Assembly (NCBI GenBank): GCA_964034945.1
Contig: OZ035962.1
Span: 83,411,942 to 83,475,941, forward strand
Reading direction: 5' to 3'
DNA: 64,000 nucleotides
Source: Chrysopilus asiliformis
Taxonomy: Eukaryota > Arthropoda > Insecta > Diptera > Rhagionidae
A program made the position numbers and the translations under genes. The notes beneath the pieces were generated by a model. The model was given only the letters and a program-made list of their open reading frames with translations, was not told where the DNA came from and searched no databases. This document shows, piece by piece, positions 23,366 through 38,300 of the stretch. Position 1 is the stretch's first letter. The number at the start of each line of letters is the position of its first letter.

Positions 23366-26300
23366 TTACAATTCATCCTTCTTGTGCTCCTCTTGTTCAA
23401 TGTCTTCTTGAACATCTTCCTCCTAAAAAAAATGTATATATTAAAGACAAATCGAATAAATAGTTTAAGAAATTTGTCTTACCGGTGATGCTTCACCAAT
23501 GCTGCCGCCTGATTCTAAGAATTTAACGAATTCTTCTAAAGTCCTATCGAGATTGTAGTCAATTGCTTGATTATCACCCTTGCGGTACAGTTTAATTGTT
23601 GGGAAGGACGTGATTTTCGTGTGTTCCAATTCGTTGGCGGTGGCGTCCATTTTCGCAATCACAATTGTTTCGTGATCCTTGTATTTCTCACCCAATTGAT
23701 CGTAGATTGGAGTCAATTGTTTGCAGTGACCGCACCTGAATTTTTTAATAAAAATAAGCCATTGATTAACAAGTAAAAAACTCTGTATTTATTATGAAGA
23801 TTTTTGAAGCTAATTTTCGCAGTATTGTCCCCCAAGTATCTTCCCGTCCTCCACAAGACAGTTCGTCTCGGTTGAATCTACTTTGTCGCCTAGTTAATAG
23901 CCTACCGCGGAATATCCTTCTTCTCTTTCCTCTAAATGAATGACGTATTTTATCGGCAGCCCCTCACGTATTTTTTCGCTGAATTCTAAAGCCCAAAATA
24001 CAGTAAAAAAGCCGTGCGTTGCGTCGTGTCGCACCGAAAGTTTAGCTTTCTCAAAGCAGGGTCACAGTGCTGCGTTGGATCACGCACTCTAACGCGACAC
24101 AATGCATGAATGACCAACTTTATACTTTGGACGCCATTAGCTTTGTTTCAAAGTGGCTATTAGCTGTGTTTCAGCGTTTCTTTAGGCGCGGAAATTTAAA
24201 TTAATTAGAAAAAGTGAATTTTTAGTAAAGAAAACACATGTTTATATATTTTTGCGACGTTTCTACGTATATGTATAGGAAGAAATGGGCCTTTTAACAT
24301 AAAAAACGAAATACAACCATTTTGTAAACAAAGTTAGTTCAGCATCTGATGCTACCATTATGCCCTAGAAACGTCAAAGTGGCATTTAGGACGCAGCGCG
24401 ACACAAACGGACACGATGCGTTCACTGTAATTTAACCTTTAACCGTGCGAATACAGCAATCAGCACGGAAACCTTGATCAAGTCGATGGTTTTCATCAAC
24501 TCATTTTTTAAGCCCCCCCCCCCCCCCCCCCTTACCAATTTTGTTTTTAAAAAAAATAGTGAAAAAAACTCACCATGGAGCATAGAATTCCACGAGAACA
24601 TCCTTTTTGTCATCCAAAGCGACCTCATCGAAATTCTTCGAAACGAGAACCTTAACTGGTGTTTTGTCCCAGTCTTCTGGCAATTGTTGGCTAAGTAAAT
24701 GTTGTTTCAATTTACCATCGAGGAATTTCTGTACGAATTCTTTAATAAATGTTGGTGACAAGTCATTGGTTTCGGGCTTATATTTAGCCATATCTTCTTC
24801 AAGCTTGATTAAACGCAACGATGGTACTTCTTCTTTCTTCATTCCGAAGAATTCCAAAATCCTTTGATGGTCCTCCTCATCGGCATTGATTGAGACGAAC
24901 AAAACTTTGTCACGGAACTCCTTTGCGACTTCCTTAGCTGGATCAGCGTATTTCTCCATATGGCCAGCTTCCTTCGATAAGAACAATAACAAATGCGATT
25001 TAATATCACCGCCAAAGATACGTTGAGCTGAATCATGATTGAATTCAACAATCAATGGCATCGATTGAGTGAGAACGAATTTCTTGAGGTCATCCTCATT
25101 TGCATCGCCATCGTATAAAACTTTGCCTTCGTCGAATTGCTTGAAGAGAATGATTGAGCCGCATTTAGCTTCGTATTTGGCATAGACATCCTCGTTGCTG
25201 GTGATACCGAATGGATATTCATCGATCGCATTCGCTGTTGAAAGGAAGACCTTGGCACTCTCGGATTCGCGATCTTTGAAGAAACCAATCAAAACGACCT
25301 GAAAGAAATTAAAGAAAAATTAATAATAATTAAAGAAACATCTCAATCAGATTATGATCAGTTTAACTCGGATACAATTTTTAATCTATTTGATTTGTTT
25401 TTTTTTTTGTTTTTTTTTGACACAACTGTTTACTTTCGGCTCACGAAATGTTTACTACAATTCCCGGTATTGTTATTCGGTGTTCAACATTTAATCGTAG
25501 GCGTTGATCGTTTGACATTCATTACACTTGGTTTAACACAATTTCTTCATATCGTGGAAAACAACCGTAACCAAATTACTTTCGTCTGATATACTCATAC
25601 CCATACAAGCAGTAAATTTAAATTGAAAACATTGTGCGATTAAAGTTTATTAAACTGTAGAAATTGCATCACAAAAAATTCTTTTTGGAGCACACTTTAT
25701 ATTTATTAGGTTTTTGTCTCTAAATTTAGAGTTAGTGTGATGAAAGATTGAAAAAATAAAAAAACGTTCTGATGTACGTTAAGACAATTTTTTTATGTAA
25801 ATACTATGAAATTTTTTTACATTGAATTTTCACTAAAAAATAGTGAACTCCAACCTCCACAACTCCACAAACCAGTGCTGTTCAGTATATAACACTATTT
25901 TGAGTGTGCGCTGTATTTATACCAGGGATGGGAAACGTTATCGTAACGTAACGAAATAACGAAATAACGAAATGATTTTCGAGCTATTTCTTCATAATTA
26001 CGTTATAACGTTATAGAATTTGAATTCCGTTACAATAACGAAAAACGTAACGAAAAACGAAAAAAAAATATTACGTTTTTTCGTTATTTAATAATTTTTC
26101 CTTGTTCTGTTCAGTGTTATATTTTTGTGCAATTTTCCACAAAAGTTCATCAAGTATAACCCCACAGACCTGCCACCTGCATAAAATATAATTTAAAATA
26201 TTGGAGTAGTATTTTTAATCGTATTTTGATTCTAATGTAGGGGCCACATCTATCAGTTTTCCATCAGTTTTTGGGAAATTGATGGGAAACTGATTTGTGT

Positions 26301-29300
26301 GAACGTTTGCGTCAGTCGCGTCAGTCGTATCGCATTAGAATATAACCAAATATTCAGAGCCGTATTAACAAGTTTGAGCGCCCTGGGCTAAATAAATTTT
26401 GCACCCTTACATAGTTTTATTGTAAAAATTCAATTTTATTTTTTAAAATATTCTTTAATTCAAAACACAGTACTAACTTAAATTACAGATACGCTAAATA
26501 TAAAGAAAATTAAAAAAAAGCAATCAAAATTTCATCGCCTCGGATCGATGGCGCCCCCGGGCTGTAGCCCAATTAGTCCTATGGTTAATTGGGCCTTGCA
26601 AATATTATTTTTTGAACTTAATGCAATAATAATGCATACACACACTTTCTCTTTATTATCCACTGGTATTTTTTGAACTCTACAAACAAAATGAATGGAA
26701 ATATTTTCACAAAAAACTGTCAGTCGCAACTGATAGATGTGAACGCATAACTAGATGTAAAAAACTTATGGAAAACTGACGAGTACCGTGACAGTTGCGA
26801 TTGATGGAAAACTGATAGATGTGGCCCTTACATAAATCGGATTTTGTTTTGGCCCGATTCCCCCTATTTCTGGAGATACGAAAAAGGAAATCTTTCAAGC
26901 AACTTTGTTGGTATCGAAAATATTTTCTTTTTAGTAACTCCAGAAGTAGAGTGAATTTCGCGAAAGCTAAGTGCGACTCAGAATCAGCGACGTCAAAATA
27001 GCCTAAAATTCTATATCTTTGATATTGACAAAAATGTCGATTTTTTAATTTAGTAATCACAATCACTATTTTATTTTTTTTTTGTTTTTATTTGTATTTT
27101 CTTTTTGCTAAGTTTTATTATTTTTTATAGAATTTTTTTTTATGGAAACTGAACTGAATTACTTCGTGACAAACTATTATTAAAGTGCGTTTTTTTGTTT
27201 TCAGTTTCCATACAATGTGTAACGAAATATAACGTTATAACGTAACGAAATGACATTTTTTATCGTTACAAAACGAAATAACGTAACGAAATAAAAGTTC
27301 AATTTCGTTACGTAACGAAATGTATAACGTTACGATTTTTAATTTCGTTTCCCGTCCCTGATTTATACCCGTATGGTGAAACCAAAGGGTATACTAACTT
27401 TGCCTTACCGTTTGTAACGCCAAGATCCCGTCATCACACAAAAAAATGAATTACACCATTGTGTTTAGAATGATAAAAAAAAGTTGAATTTAGCATGTCC
27501 GTCCGTCCGTCCGTCTGTCTGTCTGTCTGTCCGTCTGTCTGTCTGTCCGTCTGTCTGTGGCGCGGATTGCGGGCGCACGGATTGAACTAGAGACTTGAAA
27601 TTTTGAGCAGATCCGTTTTTCGTAAAATGCGAGGCCAAGTTCGTTCATGAGCAAAAATGGACCATTAGGGGGGTACCCCCCATACGAACGAAAACGTTTT
27701 TTGCGAATATCTCAAAAACAGCGCATCTTATCAAAAAAGTACAAGAACAAAAGTTATTCAGGATATTATTCTACATAAAACTCCCATACATCAAAATCCG
27801 ATTGGAAAAATTTTAAAAAATCTTATTGGAAAGTTTGACTTCAAAGTGGAATTTTGATACAACTGTTGGCCGTTCACTTAAACTTCGAACAATGCCATAT
27901 CACCATACGGATTTTCAATAATTGCCAGATTGGCAACTATAGCTTTTGTTATGTTTTCTCTTATTTTTGGATCAGAACTCTAGTGAGGGGTAAAAAAAAT
28001 CGTAAATGATAGAAGTAATGAATTGAAAACCATATTTTTTTACATTTTCGAATTCATTAAAACGCATTATATTGAGACGTCGTAAATCGGGTCATCCCTG
28101 CATTTCATAACGTTTTAGCGATTATGTGGATAATCTGCCATCACAGACGTTTAAGTAAAGGTCAATGATTCATGCGAGATTCTTAGAACTCTCGTTACTT
28201 TTTGCATAAAGAAAATGCCAAGTTAGCTTTAGAAGAGAAAAACATTGAATAATTTAAATTGTAAATATCGAACTCGTACTTTTACCACCATTGAAAATAG
28301 AACAACTCAATAAAACTTAGTTTTAACAAATGTGGGCTGAATAAATTAAAAATTATAAGTAGAGCGCGTCACAACAAAATGTGTTCAACATAATCCAACA
28401 TCTCTAAACATTTTCAAAAAAAAAAAACTAATGCGGACCTTATCAACATTTCCAGAATTATGTAAATGATATATCAATTAACAGCTCATTTATTTTCTCG
28501 CCTACATGTTTATATTTACATTTTTCACATTATGTGTTGTGGATTTCTGGCGTACTTTCTTTTTATATCATCTCGAGACCTTGCACTTGAAGCTTTTCAT
28601 GCGATTGGGAAAGTTAAGGTGGCGACCAAACAGTCGGACAATGAACAAAACTGTGAGAAATTGGCACCGATACGGGGTTTTGGGGGATGACCAACACAAC
28701 AGTAAGCGCGGTATTACACACGGCAACTTTCGGGCTTACTTAAGCCGATTTTCGGGAGAAACGACTGAGGAGGGAAAAGTTGCCACTCGAAATCATGGCT
28801 TATCGACAATCTGCATACATGCAAAGCGTGTGAACCGGTTTGGGAAAAGTAGTAGGCAGAAATCATTTTCGTTCTGACCGTCAGCAGGTAAAGATCTTGG
28901 GAAGTATATGAGCAGCAGCAATTTCAATGGTTTGAGTCGACACACACGCATGTATATTTGTGTAGCATATGCAAACAGGATTGGCTTATTTAAGCCACAA
29001 ATGTAAGCACATTGGCTTATTAAGCCCAAAAGTTGCCGGCTTAAATAAGCCAAGTGTAATACCGGACTAATGAAAACGAATCAAAAAGAGAGGCAAAATC
29101 AAAAACAACTCAACATATTCTTTTGCTGTGCTCAAGATTTCGATTTGACTGAATCTGGCACGGAGTAAAAAGTAAATTTTGTTTACTTCACCTGATCTGA
29201 TGGCAAAGCCGCAGCGCAACGCGTTTTCCGAAAGTTGAATGAACTTTCCGTCGAGACTTTGCCAACTAATGTACGCCGCACTCGAACTTGCTTTAATAAG

Positions 29301-32300
29301 CAACAATTTGTCGGTTGGTTGTTTGTGGAATTGATAAAAACGCAAAAATTAAAATCTAAACAGACATCTTTTCGTATTTCTTTTTTCTTTCAACTTTCAA
29401 CCAACTACGATGGACAGACGATCGTATTAACACTTGCTAAAGTATATTCAGACCATTTAAATGGAAATGCGATCTGACTGCGTATGGACACGAAAGATGT
29501 AGATAAAATCAAAAGCACATACGGTTAATATTACTTTAGTTTTCAATTCGATCGGCAACTTACTTGATTCTCCTTGATGAACTCCTCGGCAGCATCGACC
29601 GTATCCAATTCCTTCGCAGCCGGTCCAGTTTTCTTGCTCAACCAAGAGACGATATCGTCAGCTGTGCGTCCACCATTGTATTCGATTGGTGTTCCGTTAC
29701 GGAAGAATTTGATTGTTGGATATCCGCGAACGCCAAACTGCTCGGCCAAATCAGATTCTTCAGTCGCATCGACTTTGCCTAATTTGATTGGTGATTCCTT
29801 ATCTGCTAATTGTTTGGCGGCCTTGGCATATTCTGGGGCCAATGCCTTACAATGTCCACACCATGGAGCATCTGGAATATATTAAAATGGCACTAGTTAG
29901 CGTATTTAAATTAACAAAAAGTGGCTTTTAAATCAACAAAAAGAATGGAACCGCAGAAATACGAAAGTGGCTTAAATGCATGCAATGGAGACCGAAAAAA
30001 CATATTTTCAACAATTTTTTTGTGTTCAGCGGTGGCGTAGGCATATTTTGCATGCTTTTCCAAAGGACCTATTGGCGTTTGCAATTTTAAAATCGTGAAA
30101 AAAAAATAAACAAATATTTGAAATTTTTGCAAACATTTTTGGGATACCCCCCCCCCCCCGACTTTTTTTTTTGTTTTTTGCAAAAACAAAAAAAAAACAC
30201 TTCTACGACTTTTTTTTTGTTTTATGCAAAAAATTGACAAAGCTAGGAAAAAAATATAACGGCCGTAGCGAACCGCGCTGGTAAAGTAAAGTTTAGCCAA
30301 TTTTAGACCAGAGGTTTTCCAGAAAAACTCTAAATGGGCAATGTTTGAAATTTGGTGGCACATATATGTACCACGCGTGTCGAAAGGGTTAAAACAGGAC
30401 TTATTCGGTGAATAGGAATAATTCTTTTAGTGATCTAGAAAATAGCAGGGGAGGGGATTGACGGGAAGAGAAGAGGGTGATTTATAATGGCAAGTGCTTA
30501 TCTGTGAAATCCTTTATTCAACACAGAAAACCGCATCCCAATCGGTTGGAAAACTAACAGGAGAGGAGTGTCAAAGAAGAGGGAGAGTCAATCTAAAATA
30601 TCTTATCCTCCATTCTGCAAGTAACTCTACTCGTGCATAAAATTTCGTCAAAATCGGTTGCCGCAACAAACATACAGACAGGAAGAAATTTTTTTCTCTT
30701 TTGAGTGCAATTTTTCGCTGAGTAAAAAAATGACTCTAGAAAAAGAAATTCAAAACAAAGTGTTGTCAGCCTGCTTGTTAAAAAAAAAATTTACCCGGCG
30801 TAGGGAAGGGGTGAAAGCTATTTTTTTATAATATTACATGAATATACATGAAAATATTTAGGTGGAATGTAGTCTTGTGTGTTTAGCTCGTGACAACGAA
30901 ACAATTAAAATCAATTTATGTATATTTAAGTTAGTCGAACACTCAACGACCCAATTGACTAACTCTGAGGCCTTTTCAAATTGAGAAAGTGAAACAGACT
31001 TCAAGAACAAAACTTTCATTCTTATCTGCTGGACGGGCGACAATTTGATTCAACAGAAAAGAACACATTTTAGACTTTGTAGGAGAATTAACTCCACTGA
31101 ATGAACCTCAACAAAGTGATAAGAAATTTACATTTTAATATCGCATTTTAGTATGAAAAAAAAATTCTAACTGATAAGAACTTACTCGAAGTTTAGTATC
31201 ATCGAATGTAACAAGATTTCAATTCAGAGATGTCGCTAACCACTCAAAGTTATTAACAAAAATTTGATTATAGTTCATCCAAAAAGCCAACTGCTGCTGG
31301 TAGCGAATGTATGATAGATTAGAGTTCAATGTGCCGTGAATAAGAAAATCCAAATTCAAATTTGAAAAAGAAATGAAATCTCGAACCGACTCAACACGTC
31401 ATTATAACCATTATGGAATAAACTAGTTCTCATAGAACAACACATCATCTACGACGGAAACTTGCTAATTTGTGTGATGTGCTGATTCACAAACAAATTA
31501 ATATCTGAAATCAAGTTAAATTCGAATTCTAAATTGTCGTTTTTTTCGTTGAATATTTTATATTTCGTCAAACCAATCAGCCGTGATCGTTTTATTAGAA
31601 TTAGTTCATTGATCTTAGGTAAATGGTCGCATATTATAGTATATGTTGGTGTAACAAAAGTCACCAAAAATCCTTTTTCAACAATTACTTCACCATCAAA
31701 AAATAGTTATTTTGAATAACAATTACGTGATTTAGGGAGGATGAAATCAAGAAATATAAACCAATAGAAATAACTTTGATTTTTAAGAAAGTGGCTAGAC
31801 ATGTTTCGAACAATCGAATTGAATATGTCGTCGATTTCTAGATAGAATGACCAGAAGTGGATTCACAAGAAACCGAAAGGAAAACTTGATTTTTTTAAAC
31901 AAGATTCACAAAATTTATAACAAAGATGTTGTATCGAATGAGCCCCAACACGTTTGACATTATGGTTTTTTTTCTGATCATTTGAAGAAGGTTGAATTGT
32001 ACGTTCCAACAAATAGATTCAATAGGACAGGTTTTTTTTAAAAAAAAAAGTTTCTGAATTTATATCGCAATTGCCACAATTTTTTAAAGAACTTTTAAAA
32101 AAAATTCCCTCAAGCAATAATTTTAATTATACTGAAAAATGAATTTTTGATCTGAAATTATTTTTTTAAACAAAAGCTATAATTGCAAATCTGGCAATTA
32201 TTGAAAACCCGTATGGTGATATGGCATTGTTCGAAGTTTAAGTGAACGGCGAACAGTTGTATCAAAGTTTCACTTTGCAGTCAAACTTTTCAAAAAGATT

Positions 32301-35300
32301 TTTTAAAATTTATTCCAATCGGATTTTTATGTATGGGAGTTTTATGTAGAATCATATCCTAAACAACTTTTGTTGTTGCACTTTTTTGATAAAATGCACC
32401 GTTTTTGAGATATTCGCAAAAAACGTTTTCGTTCGTACACACACTGACATGTTGCGGATTCTGCGAACTGAGTAGATGAGCAAACAGGCGACCCTCTATT
32501 TTAAGGCGCCTCCACACGTTCAATGTTACTTGACAATTTTACTTGAATGACTCATGTTTCAAGTAACATTGATCGTTTGGATGCTCTTCAATGTTACGTT
32601 TGCAGGCAATTTCCATCACTGTTACTTGACGAAAATTTGCATCAATAATACTTGTCAAGTAACATTGAACGTGTGGAGGCTCCTTAAGACAACTCGATAT
32701 GAGACGTTTCGATGGTGTTCTGTTCTCGAATCGATCAACGAAAAAAAAATTTCAAGTAATTTTAATTTATAAACATAAAAATTATTAGCAAGACTATCGT
32801 ATCTCTCTTGAGGTGTCAAAATTCTGACGTTTTTGTAAATACGACAAAATATTAATATTGGGAAGAATTTTAGATATTTTTTGCTGATTTTGAAAGAAAA
32901 TTGTCCAATCTGCAATTGTAAATCCTTAACATCTCAAGGAAGTTAACAAGTTTTATTTTTTAGTCAATTAAAAATTCAACATTGAAGAAGGTCGTAAGTC
33001 AAGTTACGATAGTCCTGCACGGTGGCGTTGATATAAGAAAGGTAAACAATATAAGAAAAGTAAAAACTGTAATATAAGGTTCAAGATCAAAAACTCACTG
33101 AAGACAATTTGCTCCAAAAAAAACTGACACAGATATGAAATCGGTAAAAATAACTGTCCAGCATTGAACGACACAAAAAAAAAACTCTGGTCAATATCGA
33201 TATCATGAATGTCTCATTAATTTATTGATTTTTCATAAATAATGTATGCCTGCTTGTGTAATCAATTTTATTATTTAATAAATATTAAAATCATTATGAA
33301 TATTGAATTTGACTCAAAAAAACTTTTATTAAAATCAATTCATTACATGCGATAGAATTATGTATGAAAATTTGAACACATACGACAGTGTTGAAATGTG
33401 TGTTTTTATAAACAAAATAAAGTACGTTCATTATTGTGTTTTTTTTTTTTTAGAAAATCATCCCTAATGAGGTCTCTAGAGGACACACATTTTCGATAAT
33501 CATAAAATATACCATTTTGTTTTGGTTTTTGTAAGCACAAATTAATAAAAGCTATTACTTAATGAGTATTAGACACGTTTAGCAGATGAAGTCGACCGAA
33601 ATAGCCGCAAGAAAAAAAGGTCAATAATATAAATTATTTCCGAGTGCAAATTTAAACATTTGTTTTATGATTAAAATCTCATCATTTCTTTCACCATCTC
33701 AGTATTTTACTATAAAATCCTACTAGTTTCAAAAAATTTCAACCGAATTTCTTATTGACTATTTTTTGATTGTCTTTCAAGTCTTGTATTTTTAGTAAAA
33801 ATTGATCGATTTTCATGAAAACTTTCCAATTTCGTGTGAAATTGTCGACAGATACCAAAAAGAAACCATAAGAATAGCCACGGTTATGTAGAATCATATT
33901 TCACATTTCATCTTTATAAATTTTTCGATGCTATCCACCGTTTTCGAGGAAATAGAAAAAGTCTATATGTCTGTCTGTCCATCCGTCCGTCCGTCTGTAC
34001 GTCCATCTGTCCACCCGTCCGTCCGTAAACACCATGCTTTCGAAAGGATTTGAACTAGAGACTTGAAATTTCGTATAATTGTGTTTCTCGTAAATGGTTA
34101 GGCAAAGTTCTTGAACGGACAAAATCGGACGCCCCTCACACATACAAAAGAAAGTTTTTTTAGAATTTTCTCGAAAATTGTCAGTCATATTGAAAAATTT
34201 ATAAAGGTAATATATTTTTAGAATAGGATCTTACATAACTCATCCATACATTAAAATTCAATCGGCCCACTGCTTCCCCCTATCCCATATAAATGGAATA
34301 CTTTTTTCCTGATTTCTCAAAAACTGCATCGTATAGCAAAAATTTATAAAGGTAAAATCTGTTTAGAATATGATTATACATAACCGTTCCATACATCAAA
34401 ATCCAATCGGATCACCCCCCCCCCCCCCCCCCTTCTCCTCCTTCTCATACAAATGGATTTTTTTCATAAAAATGTTGTCTACCTTCATATGGAGTATTTA
34501 ACGATTGGTAATTGTATCTTTTTTTAAGTTTTTGTAGCTGTGATATTTTGTGTAGTTTTTAATATACTTTGTGTAATTTTTACTGAATAAAAAATAGTAT
34601 TATGCGATTTAAATTAACTATTAAGAGTAAAAGTAGTTTATTTTGATTAAAAAAAACTTGTTAAGCCTTGTGTACACGGTATAGAAAATAGACGAGACCT
34701 CTAGTGGAAAAAAAATCACCTCTTCCAAACACGTTTACACCAGTAATGCCAGATTGTGGTAAATTTAACTTTTTGTGGCAAATTTCAACTTAAAAAGGAA
34801 AAAAGGATTTTACAAAAAAAAAAAGATAAATTTCATGTACCTACGAGAATTTCTCAATTAATTTTGTAAATTGATGTGAATCTAGTAATGATCTATTTGT
34901 CCGATAAGAAGTTTGAAAATTGACCACTTGTAGATTTCCAATATTGATGTGCAGCAGCGCAGCGTCACTTTCAAAATTACCCATGAACATGAATTCGCGA
35001 ACATACTGCGTTGCTAGTGCGTCAACATGTGAAGGTGGTAAGTGAGTCGACGTGGTTTTTTTGGTTGCGTTAATGGAAGATACGTTGACCAAGTTTTTCG
35101 ATCTTTCTACGTCAGCGCTCTGCAGCCATGTGCACCAAGGGCAACTTCGAGGCTCAAATTGCCCTGCTATCCATCGATTCTTCATGCTACCCGTTTCATT
35201 CTGGCTTGTACGAAAACTGCATACATACGCATATGAAAGAAATAATCTGTTTCACATTGCATATAACCCGTTCTGCTTCCACTTGTGCATTTTGCATACC

Positions 35301-38300
35301 ATGGAGCTTTGCTGAGTTCTAAGTAAGGCCATTTATGCGAGAGATTTTTATTAGCTCAGTTGTCATTTGGACATTGACTGAAGCAGTGGTGTATTTCGCG
35401 TAGCGAACAATTTTAACACTGCTGAAAATCATGAAGCGTACTGTCTCAAAAGATGACACGAGTTTTGGACATGATTGTTTCCTTATTCGGTGTGATAACA
35501 CAATGCAATGTTTAATATGATTCCAGAAAATAAAAACAATAAAGGAATACTATTTAAATAGGCATTTTCAGTCACTCCATAAAATATAAATTGATCAAAT
35601 TAATATTTTTGATTTTATGAAATTATTTTTATTTTCCGATTGTAATTCGGAAATTTCATATAAAAGTTTTTCATTATCAAAACTTTTTTTTAACGTAAAG
35701 TAAAACAATTAACAGTGTATCAAAACCAAAAATAATGAAAAAGAGCTTTCAACAGAATTTGAACTTGGCTCGGAGAGCAAGCCATATAAACAAGTAAATC
35801 GCTTGTCAGTGGTAGTGGATGCCCGAGAACTTTCAAAGCTTGCCTGGCCCTGTTCTACGTCGACTCACTACTTCGCCTTCTGTCGTGTGAAGTAGTGCGT
35901 CGACGTTGAACTGTCACTTTTATTTATGCTTTTGTGTTTCCATTCAGTGTAGCGAGTTGAAAAACTCTCAATTTCAATTTTTATATAAAGAATTAGCGAT
36001 TTAAAGCTACATAAATGCAATTTCCTTTATAACCTATCACGTCTCTAGCGAGAGAAACTCTCGTCTATTTTCCCTATCGTGTAGACCAGGGCCAGGAAAG
36101 CTTTCAAAGTTCTCGGGCATCCACTACCACTGACAAGCGATTTACTTGTTTATATGGCTTGCTCTCCGAGCCAAGTTCAAACTTTGTTGAAAGCTCTTTT
36201 TCATTATTTTTGGTTTTGACACACTGTTAATTGTTTTACTTTACGTTAAAAAAAAGTTTTGATAATGAAAAACTTTTATATGAAATTTCCGAATTACAAT
36301 CGGAAAATAAAAATAATTTCATAAAATCAAAAATATTAATTTGATCAATTTATATTTTATGGAGTGACTGAAAATGCCTATTTAAATAGTATTCCTTTAT
36401 TGTTTTTATTTCCTGGAATCATATTAAACATTGCATTGTGTTATCACACCGAATAAGGAAACAATCATGTCCAAAACTCGTGTCATCTTTTGAGACAGTA
36501 CGCTTCATGATTTTCAGCAGTGTTAAAATTGTTCGCTACGCGAAATACACCACTGCTTCAGTCAATGGCCAAATGACAACTGAGCTAATAAAAATCTCTC
36601 GCATAAATGGCCTTACTTAGAACTCAGCAAAGCTCCATGATATGCAAAATGCACAAGTGGAAGCAGAACGGGTTATATGCAATGTGAAACAGATTATTTC
36701 TTTCATATGCGTATGTATGCAGTTTTCGTACAAGCCAGAATGAAACGGGTAGCATGAAGAATCGATGGATAGCAGGGCAATTTGAGCCTCGAAAATGCCC
36801 TTGGTGCACATGGCCGAAGCCCGCTGGTGTAGACCAGGGCCAGGAAAGCTTTGAAAGTTCTCGGGCATCCACTACCACTGACAAGCGATTTTCTTGTTTA
36901 TATGACTTACTCTCCGAGCCACTTTGTTGAAAGCTCTTTTTCGTTATGCTTGGTTTTGACACTGTTAATTGTTTTACTTTACGTTAAAAAAAAGTTTTGA
37001 TAATGAAAAACTTTTATATGAAATTTCCGAATTACAATCGGAAAATAATAATAATTTCATAAAATCAAAAACATTAATTTGATCAATTGATATTTTATGA
37101 AACGACTGAAAATGCCTATTTAAATCGTATTTTTTTATTGTTTTAATTTCCTGAAATCATAGTAAACATTGCATTGTGTTATCACACCGAATAAGAAAAC
37201 AATCATGTCCAAAAGTCGTGTCGTCTTTTGAGACAGAACGCTTCATGATTTTCAGCAGTGTTAAATTTTTCATGATTTTGAGCAGTGTGAAATACACCAC
37301 TGCTTCAGTCAATGTCCAAATGACAACTGAGCTAATAAAAATCTCTCGCATAAATGGCCTTACTTAGAACTCAGCAAAGCTCCATGATATGCAAAATGCA
37401 CAAGTGGAAGCAGAACGGGTTATATGCAAGGTGAAACAGATTATTTCTTTCATATGCGTATGTATGCAGTTTACGTACAAGCCAGAATGAAACGGGTAGC
37501 ATGAAGAATCGATGGATAGAAGGGCAATTTGAGCCTCGAAGTTGCCCTTGGTGCACATGGCTGCAGACCACTGGTGTAGACGAAACTTTAAAGAGATTTG
37601 TATAATTTGCAAATACAATTAGAATTTGACTGCCCACTAAAAATTGAAAGATAGAAGAGAACTTTAATCTGAATTCCGCAGAAAATGTAAGAATGATGCA
37701 TTTTAAGATATTTGAAATTTAACTATATTTTCCAATTAAAGAAATTGTGAAATTGTGGGGAGCTCTTCTTACGTTTTATTTTTAAAAAATACGTGTAACA
37801 ATCTGGTGAGAAACTTCAGATTAAAGTCGTTATCATTGAAATGCAAAATTATTGACACATTGCTTTACCAGTTGTGAAAACACGTAAAATTTCTCATAGT
37901 TTCAAATTCTAAAACAATTCCAAAACTTACCGACAAACACCTGTTCAAAGTTTACCCGTTTACAACAAGCAAAAAAGAAGTCACACTTGCGGAATAAAAA
38001 TAGCAACAAGATAATGGGTTTTTTTTTCAATCCTTATCAATGCCTCGGTGGCAATCCTATATGCAAAAGGTGTGGTGACATGGCTTTACAGAAAAGGCCA
38101 CGATATCGTTTTCTTGTTTAGCACAAGAAAGAAAAAACACCAATGGCAAAAAGAATATCAACCGAAAATTGTTGTGTTTTCCGCTGATAATGAGGAAATA
38201 AAGAAAAAATCTGACGAGTCAAGGGAATCTATGAAAACAAGATGCGTTTCAGTTGGCAACAGGTTTTACTGTCTCGAAACAGAGAAAAAAGACGAGTTCT

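Noticed and set aside
26707..27066. 119-codon minus-strand frame
   Set aside because: It lies across the junction of the nested MITE and the hAT-like element and crosses their ends; no protein similarity recognised.
29911..30363. 150-codon minus-strand frame in Pdi intron 1
   Set aside because: Composed largely of poly-F/K stretches from T/A runs and a poly-C tract; no domain.
35128..37618. Similar 60-110 residue frames repeated in three places
   Set aside because: Conservation is at the DNA level because the 750-bp unit is duplicated; no start context, no recognisable protein, and frames overlap on several phases.
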